From an uncultured Agathobacter sp. (lineage in GTDB: Bacteria > Bacillota > Clostridia > Lachnospirales > Lachnospiraceae): a DNA stretch of 20,794 nt. The stretch lies in NCBI GenBank assembly GCA_934358675.1, contig CAKRKX010000041.1, forward strand, positions 1-20,794, in the 5' to 3' direction. The first letter of the stretch is position 1. The number at the start of each line of letters is the position of its first letter. This document shows, piece after piece, positions 15,462 to 20,794 of the stretch. The notes under the pieces were generated by a model. That model was not told where the DNA came from. It saw nothing but the letters and a program-made list of their open reading frames with translations, and searched no databases. The translations under genes were made by a program, and so were the position numbers.

Positions 15462-17086
15462 TTCTTTTTATCCGCCTCCAGATTAAACGAATTTCCGATA
15501 CAGATATCGTTACGCGTTTTTTTCTTAACATTATAGAGCATCTCATCCGCAGCATGCAGGAAATCCCAGCTCTTGTTGCCCGGTATCGGTGTATCCTGAC
15601 AGATTCCCTGTGAAATCGTCACATACGGATAGGCCTTGGAAAACGCGTGCCTGATCTGCAGATCGATCACATCCTGCTGCAGCTTCTTGGCACGTCTGCG
15701 CACTTCATCGGCCTCCACACCACTGTAGATCACGATAAACTCATCTCCGCCGTACCGCGCACAAAATACATTCTCATCTTCGGTTTCCATCTTCCTAAGA
15801 AGCGAGGCGATCGCCTTAATGCACTCATCGCCGGCCTGATGCCCGTAATTATCATTGTATTCCTTAAAATAATCCACATCAAGGATCTCGACCGACAGCA
15901 GCTTGTTTCCACTCCGACATTCTTCCAGTATCTTGTCAAACTGATCTGTCAATCTGTAACGATTGGCAAGTCCCGTCATCGCATCCGTCTCGGAACGCTG
16001 TGTCAGTATCGCATTCACCGCCTTGATCTTCTTGCGGCTCTCATTCGCACGCTCGAGCGAAGTACGCACGTAAAGCATGTTTGAAATCATGCTTTTGCTC
16101 TCTTTATCCATGGCACGCACCAGCTCATAAAACCATCCGGTTGCCTCGATATAGCCTTTTTCATCGCCGATTATGCGATAATACTCAATCTTAAGGCTCA
16201 GCAATCTCCGTTCAATGTCCATGATCTCTGACTGCTCCACGACTTTTTCCACTTTTTCAATGATTTTCATAAAACTGTCAAAGCGTCTGATCTCCAGCAA
16301 CAGCATGCACAGACTTTCCAGATCATCATACAGATCCATAAGTGGCATCGGCTCATCGATGCGCACATCCACATCCGTAATACACGCGTCACGAAGCGCA
16401 TACTCACCCACACGGTGATAGTACCTTGCCTTCAGACAGTCGACATAAACATGATCCATATTGTTGAAATACGGTTCACATTCACTTTCAATCTTCGCAA
16501 TATATTCTCCGGTCTTATCCAGATCATCCCGAAGCATATAGCAGACCGCCAGATTCGTATAGATCATCGCAAGACGTGCCATCTGCATCTCTTTATCCGG
16601 CGATTGTTCATGGATCTCATACGCCTCTTCAAAGCATCTCTGCGCTTCCCGATACACATTGTTCTGCAAATACAAAAATCCAAGATTGATATGGATACTG
16701 CAAATGATCGTTGTCACATTGTGATCTCTGCAATTCTTGATTCCGGCAAGATAATAGTCCAAAGCAACCGAAAAATTTCCTTTATTTGCCATCGAGATCG
16801 CAAGCAGATTCTGTGCCCTCGCGAGAAGTTCCCACTGCTTCGACAGACTTAAATATGCGACAGCCTTCGTCATCTTCTCGATCAGTTTGTCGATCTCATT
16901 TCGTGCATAATAGCACTCTCCGCCGTAAAAATAGGCAAATGCCAGATTTTCAAAATCCTTCTGCTCCTGCGCATATGTCTCAATCTTCGCGCATACATTG
17001 ATCACGCGCTCCGTATCCTTGATACGATACTTTAAAACTTCCTGTTTCCAATTCTCCAACTGCGCTCTCTTATTGGAGGATTCCAT
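15455..17086 (-). CDS. TPR-GGDEF diguanylate cyclase (cytoplasmic)
   Basis: The predicted product is cyclic di-GMP from two GTP. The protein has 543 residues and no TM segment. Residues 1-330 are helical TPR-like repeats (for example MIYTNLAVCYMLRDDLDKT). A coiled linker (about 330-370) leads to the GGDEF domain (about 375-525). The active site is intact: ILDVDYFKEYNDNYGHQAGDE and RYGGDEFIVI, with GGDEF at 446-450. The RxxD product-inhibition site normally 5 residues upstream is absent (the four residues there are DENV). The ATG at 17086 follows AAGGGGAGAAAG. TPRs may sense a protein or peptide partner; the signal is unknown. This is the first gene of the minus-strand cluster. Confidence 0.93.
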   Translation of the reverse strand: MESSNKRAQLENWKQEVLKYRIKDTERVINVCAKIETYAQEQKDFENLAFAYFYGGECYYARNEIDKLIEKMTKAVAYLSLSKQWELLARAQNLLAISMANKGNFSVALDYYLAGIKNCRDHNVTTIICSIHINLGFLYLQNNVYREAQRCFEEAYEIHEQSPDKEMQMARLAMIYTNLAVCYMLRDDLDKTGEYIAKIESECEPYFNNMDHVYVDCLKARYYHRVGEYALRDACITDVDVRIDEPMPLMDLYDDLESLCMLLLEIRRFDSFMKIIEKVEKVVEQSEIMDIERRLLSLKIEYYRIIGDEKGYIEATGWFYELVRAMDKESKSMISNMLYVRTSLERANESRKKIKAVNAILTQRSETDAMTGLANRYRLTDQFDKILEECRSGNKLLSVEILDVDYFKEYNDNYGHQAGDECIKAIASLLRKMETEDENVFCARYGGDEFIVIYSGVEADEVRRRAKKLQQDVIDLQIRHAFSKAYPYVTISQGICQDTPIPGNKSWDFLHAADEMLYNVKKKTRNDICIGNSFNLEADKKKC

Positions 17087-17276
17087 AGACTTTCTCCCCT
17101 TCTCTTATGTTGCCCAGGCACCACAACCATGCGATTGTCATGCAATTCCTAGTATTATACTCTTATTTTTTAGTATACCATACAGCGAAATATTTCACTA
17201 CCCAAACGCGCAAATAAATATAATGTATCCAAATTTATCCATTCTTTAATCTTCAACCCCTGCAAGGCCCGTCAGC
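17087..17276 (-). promoter_or_regulatory. Non-coding region upstream of the GGDEF gene with candidate promoters
   Basis: No gene is seen in these 190 bp. On the minus strand there are two -10 candidates 18 bp apart. TATACT at 17177-17172 is preceded by TGG (extended -10) but has a poor -35. TATAAT at 17159-17154 also has a weak -35. A GAAATATTTC palindrome lies just upstream of the first. No strong terminator for the preceding gene is visible. Confidence 0.45.
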
Positions 17277-18107
17277 TTATCCTGCCTGCACTTCCTTTTC
17301 CGGAATCTGTGTTGTCTTCTCTGTTTTCATATCAAATCGGTAATACACCGGATCGCCGTCATTCGGAACATCCACATAAACAATCGAATTCTTATCCACT
17401 TTTTCAAGCATTACATACCCGAGTTCATCCTTTGCACTTACTCTGAAAACAGTCTTTGCATTCTTTCCGGTGACACTGCTGGAGCAGACACTCATCGAAT
17501 GAATGCTTCCATCGCCTGGGAATTTAGCATAATAAATCTTGCCGTTTACAAACTGCGCCTGTGTTGTATTGGCTCCGAGTTTTTTCAGTTTTTCCAACCC
17601 CTTCGAGGTAATCCTGTAAACGTATGCCGGATACGGACCGATATCGGACGGCAGATAATTTCCGGTAATCATATACTTTCCGAACGCATTCAGTATAATA
17701 AAATTCTTTCTTACACGCATAAATTTATCCGTTTTCCAGTTATAAGTATATAAGTCACCGTCTCCCACGCCTCTGATCTTGTTCAGATAAATGGTCGTTC
17801 CATATACATTTCCAATACTGTAGCTTTCATCATTTTCAGTATTTAGTGTAAAATTCTTAAGTACCTTTACTTTTCCTGACTTTACATTCTTTAAGCATAA
17901 TTTCTGCTTTGTCGTTACAGGACTTCCGTACTGATCATTCTTTGTGGTATTTTTCAGGTAAATTTTATTTGTTCCATTTGACCAGATCATCTGATAGTTC
18001 TTTGTCTGTGTTCTCTCATAATTTGCGCTTTTCGCCATCACCGGTGTTGCGGTAAAAAGAAAGCTGCATGCCAAAGCAGCACATAACGTTGTAATCAATT
18101 TTTTCAT
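17277..18107 (-). CDS. Secreted protein of unknown function
   Basis: The protein has 276 residues from the ATG at 18107, which follows GGGAGGTC at a 6-nt gap; an upstream in-frame start at 18164 lacks a site and would bury the signal peptide. MKKLITTLCAALACSFLFTA followed by TPVMA-KS is a clear Sec signal peptide. The mature part is Lys/Thr/Tyr-rich and beta-prone. It contains repeated short strands such as KIYLKNTT, TIYLNKIRG, KIYYAKFPGDG and SIVYVDVPNDGDPVYYRFD, reminiscent of DUF5050-like or propeller-type repeats. No catalytic motif or cell-wall anchor was recognised. It is probably released or loosely held at the surface. It sits alone downstream of a complex regulatory region. Confidence 0.85.
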   Translation of the reverse strand: MKKLITTLCAALACSFLFTATPVMAKSANYERTQTKNYQMIWSNGTNKIYLKNTTKNDQYGSPVTTKQKLCLKNVKSGKVKVLKNFTLNTENDESYSIGNVYGTTIYLNKIRGVGDGDLYTYNWKTDKFMRVRKNFIILNAFGKYMITGNYLPSDIGPYPAYVYRITSKGLEKLKKLGANTTQAQFVNGKIYYAKFPGDGSIHSMSVCSSSVTGKNAKTVFRVSAKDELGYVMLEKVDKNSIVYVDVPNDGDPVYYRFDMKTEKTTQIPEKEVQAG

Positions 18108-18184
18108 AATATAGACCTCCCTTATTCTAACTGTCTGCTTTATCTTGTAGCTACGTTCTACCACTCTTTTTTCTTCGATGCAAT

Positions 18185-18239
18185 AGGGTTAAGAAAACCC
18201 TAAGAAATGTCACGAATTCGTAACAATCCTTAGGGTTTT
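18185..18239. promoter_or_regulatory. 11-bp direct repeat overlapping a 46-bp dyad (operator and/or terminator)
   Basis: AAAACCCTAAG (18194-18204) and CTTAGGGTTTT (18229-18239) are perfect inverted arms. ACGAATTCGT (18212-18221), itself a palindrome, sits exactly at their shared centre. TTAAGAAA (18189) and CTAAGAAA (18200) are repeated 11 bp apart. AGGGTT (18185-18190) can also pair with AACCCT (18196-18201), which competes with the long stem. The long stem could terminate minus-strand transcripts, and the direct repeat resembles sites of OmpR-family response regulators. Confidence 0.65.
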
Positions 18240-18257
18240 TCCTAATAAACCGCTGTA

Positions 18258-18356
18258 TTATTCGGCCTTCTTTTCAAATGTATCGGCAACCTCACCGAGC
18301 AGCCTGCGGATCTTACCTTCCTCGCGAAGCTGTAAAGCAGTCTCATAGGCTCTCAT
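18258..18356 (-). CDS. Possible 32-residue ORF or gene remnant
   Basis: The reading frame gives MRAYETALQLREEGKIRRLL and then GEVADTFEKKAE and a TAA stop. It is a charged amphipathic helix-like peptide with natural-looking composition, unlike a random frame. An in-frame TGA lies 7 codons before the ATG. A TGTTACAAT extended -10 lies upstream at 18391-18383 (minus), and the dyad begins 19 bp after the stop. The ribosome site is poor: GGAG is 12 nt away and GGAAG abuts the ATG. It may be a true small protein or the surviving C-terminus of a deleted gene. Confidence 0.4.
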   Translation of the reverse strand: MRAYETALQLREEGKIRRLLGEVADTFEKKAE

Positions 18357-18382
18357 CTTCCGAACTGACTCCGATCAGATTC

Positions 18383-18391
18383 ATTGTAACA
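18383..18391 (-). promoter_or_regulatory. Extended -10 element upstream of the 32-residue ORF
   Basis: TGTTACAAT on the minus strand fits the TGn-TAnAAT pattern. No good -35 is present at 16-18 bp. It lies 26 bp beyond the permease stop codon and would start a transcript near 18376. Confidence 0.35.
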
Positions 18392-18416
18392 CATTTTTAC
18401 GCAGATATAAATTTCT

Positions 18417-20708
18417 TTATTCTACACCTTTTAACACTTCAACCATATCCAGCTTGCGGATGCGCTTCGAGAACATGAAGCTGACCAGAACCGATACGAC
18501 CAGCACAAAAATGCCGGCTTCCACATAAGCGATCGGACGCATTGTCAGGTGATAATCAAAATTCTCACCGTTGCTGTTCATCATCATGTTAAACGAGGAC
18601 TTTCCAAACGGTGCACCTAAGATAATTCCCACAATGGAAAGCCACATATTCTGCTGCGACATCATCTTGCGGATCGCACCGCTCTGGAATCCCAGAACTT
18701 TGAGTGTTGCAAGCTCCTTCACCCTCTCATTAAAGGAGAGCGAGCCGGAGTTGTACAGCACAACGATGACACAGACTGCGGAGAAGATCATCATCATGTA
18801 AACAAGGATATCTACGATCTCCATGCTTTTTTCGTAAGCTTCCTCCATCTGTTTCTTCGTGTTGACCACAGAAACGCAGGCATTCGATTTCAGATCTTTC
18901 TGCGTCTTGTCTGCCATCAGCATCGTCGGCATATAGGCTTCCCCGCTCTCCTCATAATCTTCGCGCAGCATCGTGATTCCCTGCGTCTCGGAACTCCGGT
19001 AGATGACGCCGATCTTCGCCTCATGCCACTCGTTCTTCGTGTACAGATGCCAGTAGAGCGTATCGCCGACCTTCAGATTCAGTTCCGAAGCAAACTTGCG
19101 GGACAAAGCGACCGTTCCCGTTTTCACCTCCGTCACCTCATTGTCCAGATCCAGAATGTTATACAGCTTCTTTCCCTCTGTGACAGTCAGCACACCCTTG
19201 CGCTTCTCATCCGAAGTCGCATTTTTTACGGCGGACACTTCCAGAGCGCTTGTCATCACAAGCTCTCCGTCCAGTGAATCGGACAACTTTTCCTCATCGG
19301 CAAGCGTTGCATCCTCCGCCAGTTTAATCTGATATTCGCTCGGTGTCGTCTTGTCGAACACGATTGCCTCCATATCGGACAGCAGACCGTTACATCCGGC
19401 ACCGTACACCATCAGAAGCATACCGAACGCCGTGCCGACCACGCTCATGAACGCGCGTAGCTTTCCTCTCGAGAGATCACGCAGATTGTACTGTGAGGAG
19501 AAGGACAGTTTCTCCCAGAACGGAAGTTTTTCCGCCAGACAGCTCTTGCCCGCTTTCGGTGCCGCCGGGCGCAGTGCTTCCGCCGGACGGATCTTTAAAA
19601 TCTTCATGCAGCTGAAATATGCCGCAAGTGAACATACCGCTACGATCGCAAGGATCAGTACAAAATAGATGGCGTCAAACTCGCTTTTACGGTTCGGAAC
19701 AATGTAGTACGCGCCAAATACTTCCAGCATGTAAGGCGCTCCCCACAGCACACCGATCAGCATTCCCGCGATTGCACCGAGTCCCGATGTCACAAGACTG
19801 AAACTTACATAATGAAACAGGATCTTCGAGTATTTCATACCGATCGCGTTCATCGTACCGATCTGTGTACGCTGCTTCTCGACCATTCGACTCATGGAGG
19901 TCGCGATCACGAGCACCGCAATGCCGAGAAAGATGATGGCAAAAATATACGAGAAACTCTGGTGCTGCGACAGCTCACTGTCGAAACGGGCCAGTCCCGG
20001 CACGCTTTTTCGATCAATGATCGCCGAATACTTGTGGTCGAGCGCCTTGGCAACCGCATCCTCATGCGCGAGTGCTCCGGCATCCTTCGTCACAATGTCC
20101 ATCTCCGTGTACGGAATCATCCCCTCAAAAGAATCATACGACATATAGATAAAAGCGATATTTTCGATATAAACATCCGCATCGCCGTCCGCCTGACGGT
20201 ACTCGTACTCACACGCCTCGATCAGTCCCTTGACTTTCTTCGTGAAAGTACCGCCCGCATACTTGACCGTAAAATCATCGCCAACCTTGATATTCCGTTT
20301 CTCGGCAAATGCGTTTGTCAGCCACACACCGTCTTTATCCTTCGGATCAAAGGCTTCGCCGGAGATCTTGTAGGCTTTGTTTACCGTATTCTCATCCATC
20401 AGGTAGATATCCACCTGCGCATCATCGCAGTCCGGTGCACTGCCGCTCAATTTCGTGCGAAGCTGTGCAGCCTTAACGAACGATAAGTTTCTGATATCCT
20501 CAAGCTGATCCTCGGTGAAACTTTCCCCATATACCCACAGATCCGCCGTGTTGCATTCCTTGTGGAAGACCTTTCTGGCATTCTCCTCGCTGAGCACATG
20601 TCCCTCAAACGTCACATAGATCATCATCGCGAGCATCGCAAGCACAAACACAGAGAAAAACTGTCCGAAATTGTGCTTTAAGTCGCGCAGCATTTTTCTT
20701 GTCAGCAT
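18417..20708 (-). CDS. FtsX/MacB-like ABC transporter permease
   Basis: This is a membrane subunit of an ABC transporter, 763 residues from the ATG at 20708. GGAGGT lies 9 nt upstream; a TTG at 20714 is only 3 nt from it and is rejected. The ATG overlaps the ATPase stop as TAATG. TM1 is at about 15-35, followed by an extracellular domain of about 220 residues. Three TMs (about 255-375) form the first FtsX domain (IGTMNAIGMKYSKI). Then comes TM5 (LRAFMSVVGTAFGMLLMVYG), a second extracellular domain, and a second FtsX domain (SFNERVKELATLKVLGFQSG) with three TMs. The end is MVEVLKGVE. Such 8-TM two-FtsX permeases export lipids or peptides or work in envelope stress; the substrate is unknown. 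Confidence 0.93.
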   Translation of the reverse strand: MLTRKMLRDLKHNFGQFFSVFVLAMLAMMIYVTFEGHVLSEENARKVFHKECNTADLWVYGESFTEDQLEDIRNLSFVKAAQLRTKLSGSAPDCDDAQVDIYLMDENTVNKAYKISGEAFDPKDKDGVWLTNAFAEKRNIKVGDDFTVKYAGGTFTKKVKGLIEACEYEYRQADGDADVYIENIAFIYMSYDSFEGMIPYTEMDIVTKDAGALAHEDAVAKALDHKYSAIIDRKSVPGLARFDSELSQHQSFSYIFAIIFLGIAVLVIATSMSRMVEKQRTQIGTMNAIGMKYSKILFHYVSFSLVTSGLGAIAGMLIGVLWGAPYMLEVFGAYYIVPNRKSEFDAIYFVLILAIVAVCSLAAYFSCMKILKIRPAEALRPAAPKAGKSCLAEKLPFWEKLSFSSQYNLRDLSRGKLRAFMSVVGTAFGMLLMVYGAGCNGLLSDMEAIVFDKTTPSEYQIKLAEDATLADEEKLSDSLDGELVMTSALEVSAVKNATSDEKRKGVLTVTEGKKLYNILDLDNEVTEVKTGTVALSRKFASELNLKVGDTLYWHLYTKNEWHEAKIGVIYRSSETQGITMLREDYEESGEAYMPTMLMADKTQKDLKSNACVSVVNTKKQMEEAYEKSMEIVDILVYMMMIFSAVCVIVVLYNSGSLSFNERVKELATLKVLGFQSGAIRKMMSQQNMWLSIVGIILGAPFGKSSFNMMMNSNGENFDYHLTMRPIAYVEAGIFVLVVSVLVSFMFSKRIRKLDMVEVLKGVE

Positions 20709-20794
20709 TACCAATCCACCTCCTTGACCGCAAGTGGATTGTCGTTCGTGTAGATCTCGCGTATCTTTCCGTTTTTCATGCGAATGACTTTATC
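20708..20794 (-). CDS. ABC transporter ATP-binding protein, C-terminal end only
   Basis: The last 28 codons of a gene that continues beyond the window read DKVIRMKNGKIREIYTNDNP and then LAVKEVDW with a TAA stop. ADxVIxMKNGKI is the usual end of MacB/LolD-type ATPases after the H-loop. The stop overlaps the permease start by one base, and the GGAGGT for the permease lies in its final codons, so the two are translationally coupled subunits of one transporter. The Walker motifs lie outside the window. Confidence 0.88.
   Translation of the reverse strand, partial: DKVIRMKNGKIREIYTNDNPLAVKEVDW

Overview
The window looks like chromosomal DNA of a low-to-mid GC, motile Gram-positive gut Firmicute, most likely a Lachnospiraceae relative of the Roseburia/Agathobacter type. 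This is an inference from protein style: strong AGGAGG-type ribosome sites, a Cache-type chemoreceptor, a TPR-GGDEF protein, a secreted GH25 lysozyme with a lysine-rich Ig-like domain, and an unusual P1B ATPase paired with a small acidic partner. No rRNA, tRNA, CRISPR array, IS element or phage gene was seen. Both ends are cut inside genes: ptsI at the left and an ABC ATPase at the right.

Layout. 1-1423 (minus): ptsI, 3' end missing, with its own near-perfect sigma-A promoter and a terminator-like hairpin in its leader. 1577-3265 (minus): chemoreceptor, with its promoter lying inside a 39-bp palindrome. 3384-5807 (minus): a two-gene unit of a small membrane-anchored acidic protein and a P1B-type ATPase that has FSC where CPC is expected. 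5927-6796 (minus): NudC-type Nudix hydrolase. 6997-8824 (plus): MarR regulator and MATE exporter, divergent from nudC, with two copies of a 16-bp operator over the marR promoter. 8966-9808 (plus): YitT-type membrane protein, convergent with the next block through a GC-rich terminator.

9847-17086 (minus): seven collinear genes, several overlapping. In transcription order they are TPR-GGDEF diguanylate cyclase, gamma-carbonic anhydrase-like protein, histidine phosphatase, GNAT acetyltransferase, alpha/beta hydrolase, secreted GH25 lysozyme, and a SulP transporter with a long His/Glu-rich C-terminal tail. 17277-18107 (minus): secreted protein of unknown function. 18108-18416: dense intergenic region with an 11-bp direct repeat, a 46-bp dyad and a possible 32-residue ORF. 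18417-20794 (minus): FtsX/MacB-like ABC permease and the tail of its ATPase.

How the genes fit together. Most units are small and self-regulated. MarR probably represses itself and the MATE pump. The small acidic protein and the ATPase probably form one cation-transport unit. The ABC ATPase and permease are translationally coupled. The best candidates for undescribed biology are the FSC ATPase with its partner, the SulP tail, and the regulatory dyad with the small ORF near 18.2-18.4 kb. No clearly new multi-gene defence or biosynthetic system was found.
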